This document shows positions 34,254 through 46,970 of a DNA stretch of 64,000 bases, piece by piece (within the stretch, counting starts at the first letter, position 1; each line of letters starts with the position of its first letter). The notes beneath the pieces were generated by a model, which did no database searches, was not told the origin of the DNA, and worked only from the letters and a program-made list of their open reading frames with translations. The stretch comes from Tupaia tana (taxonomy: Eukaryota; Chordata; Mammalia; Scandentia; Tupaiidae). The stretch lies in assembly GCA_026018925.1 (NCBI GenBank), contig JAKSZU010000016.1, positions 33,599,377 to 33,663,376 of the forward strand. The letters run 5' to 3'. A program made the translations under genes and the position numbers.

Positions 34254-34826
34254 ATGGTAGATGCAAGGCTGGAAATATCAATAATAACATTGAATCTCAA
34301 TGGATTAAATTCTCCGATCAAGAGACACAGACTGGCTGAATGGATTCAAAATAAGAAACTCTCCATCTGCTGCCCATAAGAAACCCATCTCATGGATAAA
34401 GACATACATAGAATAAAAGTGAAGGGCTGGAAAAAGGTATTCCATGCAAATGGAAACCAAAAAAGAGAAGGAGTTGTGATATTGATTTCAGACAAAATAG
34501 GCTTTACAACAAAAACCGTAAGAAAAGACAAAGGGCATTGTATAATAGTAAAAGGGGTAATTCACCAAGAAGATATAATGATTATAAATATCTCTGCACC
34601 AAACTCAGGAGCACCCAAATATGTGAAGGAAAGACTGCTAGGTCTAAAAGGAGAGATAGACTGTAACACTGTAATTGTTGGAGATCTCAATACCCTATTA
34701 TCTCCTTTAGACAGGTCAATGAGACAAAAAATAAGCAAAGAGATTCAGGACCTAAATGATACCATAAATCAGATGGACTTGATAATTGCTCAAACTGTTT
34801 GTCCCAATAGCACTCTTTCCTTCTAA
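34254..34826 (+). pseudogene. L1 ORF2 N-terminus (endonuclease part), truncated
   Basis: L1 ORF2p carries an AP-type endonuclease, then reverse transcriptase. The frame from 34254 shows LNLNGLNSPIKRHRLAEW, ETHL, GVVILISDK, ISAPNSGAPKY and VIVGDLNT, which are endonuclease motifs. A stop replaces the codon before ETHL (34378-34380). Similarity ends at about 34815, roughly 185-190 codons in, and no reverse transcriptase follows. The open stretch 34392-34826 is a remnant, not a gene. Confidence 0.88.
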
Positions 34827-35012
34827 GTATTTCTGTTGCTCTAAAGGGTAGCTATTCCAGAAATGCAAACCCACTCTAATGACTTCATAATTCTCTAGCT
34901 ATGTCATGGCATAGAGAAAAGGGAAGGAACACTCTTTCCCCAAATCTAGTACTTTCTATGCAACTTTTCCAAGCACTATATTTATTTGATTGTATAAATA
35001 AAATAATTTTAA
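34827..35012 (+). mobile_element. Candidate 3' end of the L1-derived element
   Basis: The stretch ends 'gattgtataaataaaataat', like the 3' terminus at 12040-12060 ('gtataaataaaaataataat'). This suggests an L1 3' end joined to the truncated ORF2, but the rest of the segment does not align by eye. Confidence 0.4.
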
Positions 35013-35446
35013 AATCTTGGAATCTTTTAAACTTCAAGCCACAATTTGGTAGTGTAAATATCAGGCCTTAATGAAATTGAGTGTTCACAAAATGTCAAAT
35101 CTAATTCTGGAAGGAGATTTTTAAGGGAAAATATAGTAAACTGAATGCTCAGATTCTAAGGAAGGGAAGCAAGCATGGTGACTAATACAGGATGACATTT
35201 TATTAGGTGGGTGGCAGATAGTATCAATTCACCAAACATTCAAGGTGTTGCAATTTCATGATGTGAAAAATAATGCCTTTATTTAAAAACTCAAGAACTG
35301 CCATACTTTTATGATGCTTATTATATTTAAGGGACAACTAATTTCACAAAACCTCAAGTGGAAACTAAGGAAAGAGGAAACTTGTCAAAGAGCGAAAACA
35401 AAGAATGAAAAGTGTAAGAAATAAGATAGAATGTAAAATATGCAAA
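35013..35446. other. Unassigned sequence
   Basis: No gene or repeat recognised. Confidence 0.4.
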
Positions 35447-35457
35447 AGAATATGGAA

Positions 35458-35705
35458 GGGACCAGCAGTTAGCATAATGGCTAATGTCACTGGACTCCCA
35501 TGTAGTCGACCGCAGTTTGAGTCCCGGACCCAGTGGCTTAAACTCACCCTGGGCACGTGTGCGTGTGTGCCCAAGATCCCGAGAGGAGAATGGAGGAGAA
35601 GGGATTGCAGCGTGGCCATCCCCTCTGAGGGGTGATTTCTCGCTTTCTATCTCTCTGTCTCTCTGTCTGTCTGACGAGCGCACATGCCCTATAGCAAAAT
35701 CCTCT

Positions 35706-35736
<31 letters not shown>
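35458..35736 (+). mobile_element. SINE form A, young, A31 tail
   Basis: Head through CCCTATAGCAAAATCCTCTC and about 31 A. TSDs agaatatggaag at 35447-35458 and 35737-35748. Confidence 0.95.
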
Positions 35737-35739
<3 letters not shown>

Positions 35740-35748
35740 ATATGGAAG

Positions 35749-36380
35749 AATAAAAGAGAAAGAAATGTAAGGATAATAGAATATGTAATTGTACATATAC
35801 CTCAGAAATCTGAAAATATTATTCTCTGTCTGTACAGGACAAAGTTAAAGAAATAGAACACTTATTATCATTATCCATATGAAAATTTGAAAGTAAAAAC
35901 TACAAAATTTTATGAACTAGGACTTTCTGTTCTTGAGTTTTACTGAAAGTTCTTAACCACATGTGTCCATGAATAATTTGAACATTTTATGTTGAAATAA
36001 TAGAATCTCAGAATTTTGTATTATACAAGTGTGTTGGGAAGCATGTGGTCTAAACCCTTTGTTACGTGCATAAGGAACCTAAGAAATGCTTTCTCAGAAC
36101 AGAAGCCTGTTTCCTTCATGATAATTCAGCAGGACCAAATGAGAGTGTGATTATGAAGCCACAGGGAGTCAAATGGTAGAAGACTAATGACGATGAGGAA
36201 GAACAATTTTAGCCCTGTGGGCTGGATGTCATTTTTGCTGGTCTGGAAGTCATAGTGCTCTATATAACTTCAATCTCCAGTTGAAAACCATACATTTTAT
36301 AATAGGTATTTTAATTCTGGAAATTGGATATAGGAAGAGACAACATCATAAGTTTCTGATGAAAATTTCTTTTATTAAAA
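35749..36380. other. Unassigned sequence
   Basis: No gene or repeat recognised. Confidence 0.4.
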
Positions 36381-36384
36381 AAAA

Positions 36385-36581
36385 GTTTATTTCATCCTTG
36401 AGAGAGAAAGGGAGAGAGACAGTCACTCCCAACAGAATCTTCATGCCACAATCCATCCTCAGCTTCAGCCAACCCAGATCACGGATATGTACCCAGTGTG
36501 TACAAGGAAGTTGCAGGATGCAAATCCAGGACCTTCCCACAGGGATCCAGGTGCATTACCACTGAGCCACTGTCCAGTCCC
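36385..36581 (-). mobile_element. SINE form D (older family)
   Basis: Layout: T-rich end, gagagagaaagggagagagac, 'catgccacaatccatcctca', 'ggaagttgcaggatgcaaat', 'ccaggtgcattaccactgag', end CCAGTCC. Related copies lie at 50635-50850 and 61350-61577. The head differs from form A. Confidence 0.65.
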
Positions 36582-36784
36582 TCAAGTTTTTCTTTAACAC
36601 TCAAGTTTCCCGTTTACCAAACCAACTAGCAGAGCATGTTTTTGAGATTATTTGAATATGGACTCAAAAATGTTTTAGACATTTTATTTATAAAGAAACT
36701 ATTTGAAGATAAGATGGACTGCTGTATGACCACTCGTCTGTTTTCAATATATTTTTTTTAACAAAGGGAAAGTTTGAAGTGTTG

Positions 36785-36891
36785 GGGCTCAAAAAACTAT
36801 ACCCCAAAGACTGGCACTTTGACATGCTGAATTAAAGAAACAGCCCCAGAACTGAGCTCGCTCTCTCTCTCTCTCGCTCCCTCTCTCTCTC

Positions 36892-36944
<53 letters not shown>

Positions 36945-37437
36945 TTCCTCATCTTCCTCTTACTGCCCTGTCTCTTGATAATCTTTGATCTTCTTCCTAT
37001 CTGGAAGTGCAAGGAAGGCTTTTGCTCTGATATTCTATTACTTGTCTAAAGACTAGACCCAACAAAGAGGAAACCAATTGCCTCAATCCCCTCTCTGAGG
37101 TTTCATGAACTAAACTCATATCATAGGAAGGAAGATTGAGGAATGTCACCATATCTGGACAGATTTTTGTCATGAGATATTATGTATCTCTCAGGAGCAT
37201 CCAGCTCCTAAAGACAATTATTTATTCAGCATTATCTGAGCATTGGGTCCATTTTTTCCCCCTAAAAATTATTTACTGTAAAATTCCCTATGCTTCTCAT
37301 TTTTCTCTCCTCTCTGAAGAAGATATTTAAGGCTTAACCATCTGGCCCCTCTTCAATGTCATATTTTCTATACTTTCATGTATAAATGCACTCATTAAAT
37401 AAAATTTGTATGCCTTTCATCTTATTATTGGGTTATC
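36785..37437 (+). mobile_element. LTR-like sequence (ERVL-type?) with (CT)n
   Basis: Downstream of a (CT)n (36857-36940), the layout 'ttactgtaaaattccctatg', 'agaagatatttaaggcttaa', 'ccatctggcccctcttcaat', AATAAA (about 37397) and 'ttgtatgcctttcatcttat' fits the 3' half of an endogenous retroviral LTR. No viral gene is present. The family is not assigned. Confidence 0.45.
36857..36940. repeat. (CT)n microsatellite
   Basis: Long CT tract with few interruptions. Confidence 0.95.
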
Positions 37438-37452
37438 AGAAAAGTCATGATG

Positions 37453-37718
37453 CATGGGACCAGCAGTTAACGTAATGGCTATGTTGCTGGACTCCCAAGT
37501 AGTCGACCGTGGTTTGCGTCCCAGACCCAGTAGCTTAAAACTCATGCCGGGTGCATGTGCGTGCATGCCCAAAATTCCGAGAGGAGAATGGAGGAGAAGG
37601 GATTGCAGCATGGCCATCTCCCCTGGGGGGTGATCTCTCGCTTTCTATCTCTCTGTCTCTCTGTCTATCTGGCAAGCACACGCACCCTACAGCAAAAACT
37701 TCTCAAAAAAAAAGAAAA
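37453..37718 (+). mobile_element. SINE form A, young
   Basis: gggaccagcagttaacgtaa at 37456 to an AAAAAGAAAAAG tail. Perfect TSD agaaaagtcatgatg at 37438-37452 and 37719-37733. It inserted at the end of the LTR-like sequence. Confidence 0.95.
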
Positions 37719-37733
37719 AGAAAAGTCATGATG

Positions 37734-39492
37734 TGTTTTTGCATAGAAAGACATAGAAAAAATATGTCACTACTTTCTGACAATCCAATAATTTCCCTAT
37801 TGTCAGTGATTTTCAGTGAACCTCAGAGGGTGATGGGAAATAGTTTTGCCCCTACGAAGTTCTTTTAATGCTGCTGAGTTAAAAGTGGCTTGCCCAGGAA
37901 GACAGTGTGGTGATAAAAGGAGAAGGAGGTGAAGCACTGACACAGGAGTGGTAGATAAAAGAACTACAGTGACTTGGAAATAGAGAAAATCTATGAAGGT
38001 CGTTCTGTAGACCTCAGCTATTGAGAGAGAAGAACGTGTAATTGATTAGACATTTTCTGTAGTTCCAGAAGGCAGAGGCAGAACTCAGACATGTATTTAT
38101 CAAAGGACTAGAAATGAGCTCTCTCACGTGAACATGCTTCCAAATATTGAGATTTCTCAAAATGTAATGGTGTTCCTGGCACAGGTTTCCGTCCTGGACA
38201 GTTTAACAAGCTGTTGCTAAGAGGTCACCCAGCTAGGATGTTCTAAAGAGAAGTTCTACATGGGATTGTGGATTCTATGGGGTTGTACTATTCTCTCTCT
38301 AAGGTCCCTACCAACTCCAAACTTCAGAGAGTATGTGAATTTCTACCCTGAGCAAGAGATTAAATTCTTTGTTTCTTTGATGGTATACTAAGAATCATAT
38401 ACACCAGATGCTCACCTTTTTATTTAGTTCTATAAATGTATCTCAACAAATTACACAGATCAACATAGAATGATTCGTTTTAGTAAGAAATCCACCATAC
38501 AATAGTAGAACACTCACAAGAGCCCTGTACTAAAAAATTGAAAGCATATTGCTGCAGTTTCATGCTAATAAGCATTGCAAAGCAGTGAGATTTTCTAATT
38601 TTCCAGTTCTTGTTTTTCATGACAACATCTGTTGACCTAAACCTGGCATTCAGCATAGCACATATGTGCCAGAAATTGCAAAGGTAGACAAGAACAGCAA
38701 AGGAAGTGAGTGTTTTTCAGGAACGAGGAAAAGAGAAAAAAGAAGGTAGGTTTTGTTTTGTTTTGTTTTTTTCCTTGTTGTTGCTATCTCAAATCACTTC
38801 TGAAGATCAGAAACAAAACCCAAATATCCATCATAATATCCTATGGTATGGAAGAACTGTTTGCTCTAAGCTTTTTCAGGGACAGCCAAAACCAGTGCAA
38901 AGATTCAACTGACACTGAGTCAGTACAGGCAGACACAGGCACTCCGCAGGGACTTACCAAGTGACTGGCTGGTGGAGCTGTGTTCTTAGGATCACAATTG
39001 TCTCCAAACAAATAACCCTTTAAAAATGTGATCTTTTCCTTCCACGAATTAGTCCCACTTCCTGCTAAATATTCACAGTTTTTGTTTTCTTTTTTGAGGG
39101 TTTCATTTCATGTTAAACCTTCTTCGAAAGTCAGAAAAACCCATTCCTAACATCCCTCTAAATCTATGTCGTTTTTCATTCTGAAACATAAAACAGTTCC
39201 TGACAATTCCCAGGCACCTAAACTAAGATAATCATGAATTGCAATGGTACTCACAGAAGAAAAGGGATTTTGGAGTGGAGTACATCTATTATCTCAGTGT
39301 CTGGTAATTCCAGAACAAGCTTTTAATTGGTGTACAACTCACAAGTGTCCTCACTGGAAGGCTGACTCCACCTCAATCACACATTCCATTTTGCCTCAAT
39401 GGGGCTTGATACAACAACCAAGCAAGATGAGAATTCTATCTCCAGACCAAAGTCTTGATAAAACTATCATTTGTTTCAAAAATATGTTTTCG
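37734..39492. other. Repeat-poor unique sequence
   Basis: No repeat recognised. About 38530-38690 looks compositionally even and could be conserved. The 184-codon frame at 39244-39798 runs from unique DNA into the SINE at 39497, so it is not a gene. Confidence 0.4.
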
Positions 39493-39496
39493 CTTT

Positions 39497-39746
39497 TATT
39501 TTTTAAGAGAGATTTTTGCTATAGGGTGTGTGTGCTCACCAGAGAGACAGAGAGACAGAAAGCGAGAAATCAATTCCCCAGGGGGATGGCCGTGCTGCAG
39601 TCTCTTCTCCTACATTTTCCTCTCCAGATTTGGGGCACACACGCACACACTTCCTGCATGAGTTTTACGCCACAGATCAGGGACTTGAAACATGGTCCAC
39701 TGTGTGGGAGTCCGGTAAAGGAACCATTACTCCATCTGCTGGTCTC
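39497..39746 (-). mobile_element. SINE form A, middle-aged
   Basis: agatttttgctatagggtgt, body and a head ending 'atctgctggtct'. TSD gcttttatt / acttttatt is likely. Confidence 0.88.
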
Positions 39747-40927
39747 TGTTTTTACTTTTATTGGCCTGATAGCTAGAGAGAAGACAGGGACTGAATAAAA
39801 TGATAATCGTATTCACTAAAAGAGATGGCCTCCTATTGCATTGCTACAATAGTTTTTCTCGACCACTAGTTGCTTAACTAATGGCTCTGGCCTCCATTGG
39901 AAATAACCTACTACCCAGTTATAGTTTCCAGGGGGCAGCAGAAGTAAAAAGTAATTAGTAAAAACTGCAGGGGAAGTATATTTTTTACAGAAGGTGACTG
40001 ATGAATTTGGCTACATGAAGGAAAGTGACTTATTTTCTCTCTTTGAGAGAAAATGTTTCCACATATTTGAAGTGTTTTCATTTCATGTAAGAACCACTGC
40101 CCCAAGGGAGATGGAAACTAAATAATGAAGTGAGAACCAAGATAATTGGTGGTAACCAAAACCAGGGAAGGCTTTATTGTTTCCCAGACCCTGACAATGC
40201 CAGCTGTCTTTACACTTCCAAAGAACTGGGAGCTAAAATTAAACATACAGACTACAAATAGAAAGTATAGAGCCATTTAATAGCGAATAATTAAAAAAAA
40301 AAAAATCCACTAGAAGTTTTAGCAAGAACCTAGCATAAGGCAAATGGTCTCCCAGTGTAATCTCATGGTGTTCCCTAGTTTCCATGTGTCCTGCTCCTGT
40401 ACAGGCATTCACAGTTTTCATTCATTCAGCAGACATTTTCGAGCATATTAAATATCTTCAGGAATGTGAGGAGATGTGTGTGTTCAAGGAGCCTGAAATC
40501 CAGTGAAGGATTTAAGCAGAGGGGAAAGAGTCTATTCAGAAAAGTGTTGAAGAGGAGCCTTCTAGGTTGGTAAGATCAGCCCTGTCTACCAGTTTATGAA
40601 TATGCATGAAAAGTTGGTGGGGAGATGGGGGCAGAAGAAAAAAACACACCAAAAATTTAAAAAATAAAAATAAAAAGAAGAAGGAAATAGAGAAAAGTGT
40701 CAGATTTCTCAGGGTTAAAACCAGAAAAACTGAGTTTGATACAGGATGCCCCAAAGTTCAAAGGAGACACAAGAGATTACCCTTCTCATTTTATAATCAT
40801 GCTCCGAAGGAAGTACTATAACCATGGTTTGAAAGTGATTTGATATCCCTGTCAGACTTGGAATCTCCATGTCATACATTTCCAGGGCTCCAAAATTGAA
40901 ATTTACATGTTTGTACAAACTTTACTT
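39747..40927. other. Unassigned sequence
   Basis: No gene recognised. About 40415-40505 ('cattcattcagcagacattt', 'aaggagcctgaaatccagtg') looks like an old common mammalian repeat that I cannot name. Confidence 0.35.
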
Positions 40928-40945
40928 GATTGTATTTAAATTATT

Positions 40946-41213
40946 CTTTTTTTTTTTTTCTTGGAGAGGTTTTTGCTATAGGGTGCATGCACTCGCCAGA
41001 AAGACAAAGAGAGACAGAGAGATAGAAAGCGAAAAATCACCCCCCAGAGGGGATGGCCACACCATAATCCCTTCTCCTCCATTCTCCTCTCGGGATCTTG
41101 GGCACGCATGCACACGCACCCAGCGTGAATTTAAGCCACCAGCTCCGGGACTCGAACCACGGTCAACTACATGGGAGTTCAGCAACCTAGCCATTATGCT
41201 AATTGCTGGTCCC
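40946..41213 (-). mobile_element. SINE form A, young
   Basis: T-run, ggagaggtttttgctatagg, full body, head ending AATTGCTGGTCCC. TSDs gattgtatttaaattatt (40928) and gattatatttgaattctt (41215). The long minus frame 40976-41623 crosses it and is chance. Confidence 0.95.
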
Positions 41214-41231
41214 TGATTATATTTGAATTCT

Positions 41232-43010
41232 TCTACTGTGACTCTCTGCTGTGTGTTTCTACCATACATTCGATGTGCCTGCACTAGCCATTTCTTGGAA
41301 CAGTTGAGACAGTAAGAGCTTATGTATTTCATAGATGAGCAATCTGAGGGCACCAAAATCTGGGTTTGTCCCTCTGAGAGCTTTGAATATCCAGGTCTGA
41401 AAACCAGACCTCCCTCTGGCATCTTGTATATCTTCTGGGAAATCAGGATTCCTCTATATTTCACTTTCAGAGAAAATATAATAGCATTGGTGGGAAAATC
41501 ACTGATACAATAGATACTGTCCAGGATAGGGAAACCATGGATTGAACTCACCTGACAGGAGTCAGAATTTTCTATAACACAGAAGACTTTACTTAAGTAA
41601 GGGCAAATAGTGGGTAAGCACAACAGGGCATGGGTTGTATCTGCTCCATTTAAAACTAATTCTCACCCCTCAGTGCTCTTTATAAATGAATTGGCTTACA
41701 ACTGCCCATCCACATAATAAATAAATGATGATATTTAACTTCTATACCACATTATATTGTAGTGCACTTTGGGTTCCACATTAGGTCCCATTATACCTTC
41801 TAAAACCTGAAACTTGAGCTTATTGTTCAATTAAAAGCATTAGTCAAGAAAATTTAAAGTGTTTACCCTTTCAACTACATTTTAGGCCTAGCAATCCTAG
41901 CACAGTTTAGACTAAGACTATGAAAACTTACTTTCCATTTACTTTCCCTTTTGACCAATAATGAAAGGAATTAAATTCTTTGTACCTTTACAAACAAAAA
42001 AAAAAATAAGAGCTTCTTGGATTATCCTGCAAAAGAAAAAAATTAATTATGCAAACTAATCTTTATGATAGTTGCAACTGGTGTGGCCCATAGGTCAGCC
42101 TCTTCATGTTCCTACCTCTGCTTCCTCCAGCGACTTGCTGCTGGATCTGCCAGTAGGTTCCTGGCCCAACCTTAACAATCGAACCAGAGCAGCACAGCAT
42201 CTTTCTTCATGCTATTAATATTAGAAATTCATGGGCCCAAAAGAAACTCAGTGTCCACATAATATACCTCCTCCCCAACACCCTAACCTAATCCGTGGAA
42301 TTGGGCTTCTGCCTCAGTTTTCCTAGCTAGCAATCAAATGTATGTTCAGAGTCAGATCAGTGCTCTAGATGGGAACCTACCTGGCTAGAACTTCCCAATC
42401 TCTTGCCCTACCCACTGGCTAGAATCCTATCATGATGTCACTGTCCGCAGCATCTTCATGTTTTGGGTTGGGCCTGTCTATTGCAAATGTCCTCACAAAA
42501 CAGACCTGATTTAAGGACATCCATTGTCTACCATGTCTTAGAAAAAGAGTTTCTTATGCTTTACATCTATGTCAGTTTCCCAATTACTGTCCTGTTTGGC
42601 CTGAGTTTCCATATAGCCTCATCTATTTATCTAGAAAGCAGTGTTATCTTCTTGTACCCCGCCAAAGTACTCTGAAAGTACAGGTATCTGCAGATGAAGC
42701 AACCCAGGAGAATCCATGTTCCACTCTCTCCAAGACAAAATGTGCTGGGGGAAGGACCAGGGAATACTGTCTTCCAGGAAGACAGTGATCATAGCTTCCT
42801 CCTATCTCATTTCCCTTTGGATCCAGATTTCCTTCCTATCTTTTTGAAGCACAAAGATTCTAGCAGTCTCTTGACATTGACATCGTGACAAATTACATAC
42901 CTCTACTTTCTAAGAAAGAGAATAACTGATCATTGTCCCCATCCCTGTCACTTTGAACTTCTGTTAGTTGTACTGAACAAAGTCATCCCTACCCCCAAAT
43001 ACTACCACCC
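41232..43010. other. Unassigned sequence
   Basis: No gene or clear repeat. About 42060-42900 is less AT-rich and could hold an old LTR-type relic, but I cannot support a name. Confidence 0.35.
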
Positions 43011-43019
43011 AACGCTTTT

Positions 43020-43870
43020 TATCAGATGAATAATAAATCTAAAGCCAATAATCCTCTTCACCTAACTGTTCATTGTCAGAGTATAGAAATACAATTGATT
43101 TTGTGTGTTAGTCTTTTATCCTGCAACCTTGCTTAACTCACCTACTAGTTGCCCTCTCTTTTTCAGCTCTAAAATATCCATTTGTTCTCTTCTTTATTGT
43201 CTGTTGCTTTGCTGAGACTTTCTATTTTATTTGTTTCCTATGTGTTTGTAATTGCATTTCGAAGCATTTTTATGATAGCTGTTGTAAATCCTTGTCAAAT
43301 AATTGCAACACCTGTGTTATGTTGGTGCCAGTATCTGATTGTTTTCTCTCATTTGAATTGAGCTTTTTATTTCTAGGTATGACAAGTGAGTCTCATTTGT
43401 ATTTTGGACATTTAAGGTATCATATTATGAGACTCTGGATCTTACATAAATCTTTTGTTTTAGCATACCTCCTTTGACATTGTGCCAGCAGATAAAGGAA
43501 GGTACTACTTAGTTATCACCAAATAGGAATGGAAGTTTAGCTTTATTACTCAACCTTATTGTTACCTCATCATGGGGAGAGGCACTCTGTAACTGCTGGA
43601 CAAGGCTAAGAGTTCAGCCACTAGGTCTCAACTACTAGGGAATTCCCCAGTAGATCTCTGCTGATTTCACAGTGACTGAGAGAAATAGAGGGACCTCCTA
43701 AGTGCTTCCCGCATACACTGACACTGATACATGGGTGGAAAGGCTCATTACCCCAGATTGATGGTAAAAATTCTGACTGTCAAATAAGCCTCTAGCTGAT
43801 ACCACCAATGATGAAGAAATGAGGTTCCTTGTTACCACTGTGTATAGATATGGGAGTTCAGGCAATATTC
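43020..43870 (-). mobile_element. L1-derived sequence, minus strand
   Basis: 'tatagaaatacaattgattt' and 'tgtgttagtcttttatcctg' are reverse-strand L1 ORF2. Further on, 'ccttgtcaaataattgcaac', 'tatgagactctggatcttac' and 'agcatacctcctttgacatt' match a repeat part I associate with old L1M elements. Confidence 0.55.
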
Positions 43871-45170
43871 TGAAAAAGCAGAGAAAAAAATCCTTTAAAA
43901 AAGAAAGAGGAGAAAAAGCAGTGCACAACTCGTCTTTGGAAGGTCTCAGAATACAGGCAAAAGTATAACCTACCTATGTGTTATCAAGAAATGTAGTGTA
44001 CCCTGAGAAAAAGTGGGCTTCAGTGTAAGTTCTAGTGTTTACGTATCATTCACTTCTTATTACTTAGCCTTCCTAGCATTTTTCATCTCTAAAATAGGAT
44101 GATCTTAGGATCATTGCACGACTAAAGAAAATGTATATAAACAGTTTAGCTAGTCACTGTGTCTAGGTCAAGAAAATGATAATATATTAAAACAGGAAAT
44201 AGACTATACAAACTTTAAAGAACTATAATGATATTGTGAAAATGGTTTTAAGTACTTAATTTAACAAAACACAGAAGAAATTTTTGGAAATTGAAGAGCC
44301 TAAAATTTGGCACTTGGTTGCAAGTTATTTGGAGAGGTAACCAAAATTAGGAGCCAAGGAGTGGTTGAATGTGTGTGGACCTAGAAAAATTGAAAAATAC
44401 AAAGGTATTTTAAAGAAGAAAAAATTAAATAACATGACAAAGAGAAATCTCACCAGTTCTTGGTAAATGTGAAGAGATTTGGTAGAGATTCAAAGAAATC
44501 CATTAAAATGTAACGCAATTTATATAAAGCTACCAGTGTTTTTTTGCAGGTATGTACAGTAAACCTTTGCCAATTACAAGGTGTCTCTAGAATCTCTTCT
44601 GATTATTATAAAAGCAATTATTCATAGCTTTCATCTTTTGTTTAGATAATGTTCTAATGCACTTTTAAACAATTTTTGTTCTTAGTACTTTAAACGCTCT
44701 CTCTGCAAGTTTATTTGAACTTTTAATTTATACTATATAATAAACAAAAATGTTTCCAAAAATGAAAAATTACTATAAATAATTTTAATAGGTCTGAATA
44801 AATGTTATTTTATTATGAAGTTTTTTATATTTAAAAATCACATTCAACTGTTATGAGTTGATCATTTTGTTTAATTCTAAAAAGCATTTGCAACTTGCCT
44901 AAGCTATACTTCAATGGTCTTCTTTTTATGCAAAGTAACAAGTCACCAGGTTCAAATTTTCCTAACTCCCTCCTTGGGATAAAAATCCCAGCTTACATTT
45001 TTAAAAGACATATACCCTAAACTCTTCTGTCCAGATTACATATAAACACCCATAGCTAAAAATTACAGATTTTATTTACCAGAAGTCAAAGAGAAAAGAC
45101 AAGAGAACAGATAGCAGTGGCATTACAAAGTGAGAGTTGAGAGTTAACTTTCCCAGAGATAGAATTCCCC
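43871..45170. other. Mostly unassigned AT-rich sequence
   Basis: No gene. MIR-like landmarks occur at about 44030-44170 on + ('tttttcatctctaaaatagg'); the rest is not recognised. Confidence 0.35.
44010..44170 (+). mobile_element. MIR fragment
   Basis: 'ttattacttagccttcctag', 'catctctaaaataggatgat' and 'atcattgcacgactaaagaa' follow MIR order. Confidence 0.5.
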
Positions 45171-45171
45171 T

Positions 45172-45173
<2 letters not shown>

Positions 45174-45210
<37 letters not shown>
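45174..45210. repeat. (CA)n microsatellite
   Basis: About 18 units. Confidence 0.95.
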
Positions 45211-45212
<2 letters not shown>

Positions 45213-46744
45213 TTCAGAGAATAGAGAACAAGTTCTGCACAAAAGACAAAAAAAAATGCTTTTCAAAGAAATGCTTTCATGTAATTCTCACAAAATAAGA
45301 GAATGATGTCATCAAGGTGACAAAATAAGAGATACATTATTGTGTGGAGGTCACATTACTTCCACACAAATAATAATCTTGTATCAATAAAATGCATGAA
45401 AGTTATTTTGCGGGAATTTTGAGATCTGGGTTGGAGGCTGTCAAATACTAGTGAAGTCCAAAACTAAGGAAAGCTAGTTTGAAAAGCAGGCCCACACTCC
45501 AGCAGTACGCTCACCAAATATGGTCAGGCTATAGACCAAAAGCATCATCTCTCTATGACTCAACTTGAACCCACTTAACTATGGTTTGTAAGTAGCCCCA
45601 TCTATCAAGGGACCCAGGAGAAACCAGGCCAGTCTGTGCACAGGTAACAGGCCTGCTGACCTCAAACCCAACTGCAATACTGAAGCTGTCTTGTGACCCA
45701 TTTCCAGACCTGTTCTATTACAGTCCAGAATCAGCCCTCCCTATGCCAGCAATGCTGTCCATGTTACTGGTAGTGGGTCTGCTGGTCTCAGTTCTAGCTA
45801 TGGACCCTGAAGTGGCCCTATGACTCAATTATTGAATGTCTTCCATTGTCCAGGTTTGTCCTGCCTATACATGGAACCAGCAGGAGACACACCCATCTGA
45901 TCCCCATGGTGGCAGACCCACTGACTTTGGTCCCAATTGCTGATAATATAGTGATTCTGTGACATGGCTATAGTCCTGTTCTACAGTGGTCCCAGAAGCA
46001 GACCTGTCTGCCCAAGGATCCACTAGGAACCTCCTCAGGAACCAGCAGGAGCCCAACACACTCATAACTTTAGTAAAGGCCCACTGTCCATGGACTTGAC
46101 TACAGAAATTAAAACAATGCCATTATCTACTTCAGTCCTGTTCAGCTGTGATATTGGAGTCTGTTCCATCCACCTGGGGCTCTGGAAGAAACTGTGCCTG
46201 CCTGTTCCCCAGTAACAGGCTTGATAACAATGAACCCAACTGTGAGCACATAAGTAGGCATATTACTTGGTTCAAGCCCCACTCAGCTAAAATCCCATAG
46301 GTAATCCCACCAGTCCAGGAATCTAGTAGGAGCAAGGGAATCAACTGTAAATTCAGGAATAGCTATTTTTTCTTTCAAATGCACAAACATCAGTGCAAGA
46401 CTACATGGATCAAAAATAATCAAGCAAACATGACACAACCAAATGGAACTAATAAAACACTAGTAAACACCAGAAGACATGGAGATCTATGAACTGCCTA
46501 ACAAAAAATTCAAAATAATTGTTTATAGGGAACTACACCAAGCTACAAGAGAACACACATAGACAACTCAACAAAATCAGAAAGATGAAACAAATATATG
46601 AGATGTTCAACAAAACAATAGAAATCATTAAAAAAGAACCAAATTCTAAAGCTGAAGAATACAATAAATGAATGAAAAATATATCATAGAGCTTCAACAG
46701 CAGACTCAATAAAGCAGACAAAATAATATTGCCCAGAAGAATAT

Positions 46745-46970
46745 TACCCTGCCATAGTGGTACAGCAATATCATGCCACTCTGTCATGCTGGAGGCCATG
46801 TGGAAAATCAGAATTTGATTCCCAGATTAACCTGTGTGCATTCGAAATGCGTTCACATGCCCATGATCTTGGCTAGCTGGTAGGATAAAGACAAAGATCA
46901 TGGTTTAAGACCCATTGAGGGTGCTCATTTCTCTAACTCATAAAAGAAAAAAAGAAAAAAAATTTAAAAG
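46745..46970 (+). mobile_element. SINE form E (older family), in HAL1
   Basis: Starts 'accctgccatagtggtacag', with 'ggaggccatgtggaaaatca', 'ttgattcccagatta', 'catgcccatgatcttggcta' and a (AAAGA)n-type tail. It resembles the copies at 48612 and 54415 and interrupts the HAL1 ORF1. Confidence 0.65.

Noticed and set aside
34392-34826. 144-codon intact frame with endonuclease motifs
   Set aside because: It is a surviving piece of L1 ORF2 with a stop just upstream and no reverse transcriptase; a relic, not a domesticated gene on present evidence.
36797-37012. RE-repeat (Arg-Glu) protein frame
   Set aside because: Arises from the (CT)n microsatellite read on the minus strand.
39244-39798. 184-codon open frame
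   Set aside because: Runs from unassigned DNA into a minus-strand SINE; a chance read-through.
40976-41623. 215-codon minus-strand open frame, the longest in the window
   Set aside because: About a third lies in a young SINE and the rest in unique DNA; no domain, no family likeness, and the same SINE gives similar frames elsewhere.
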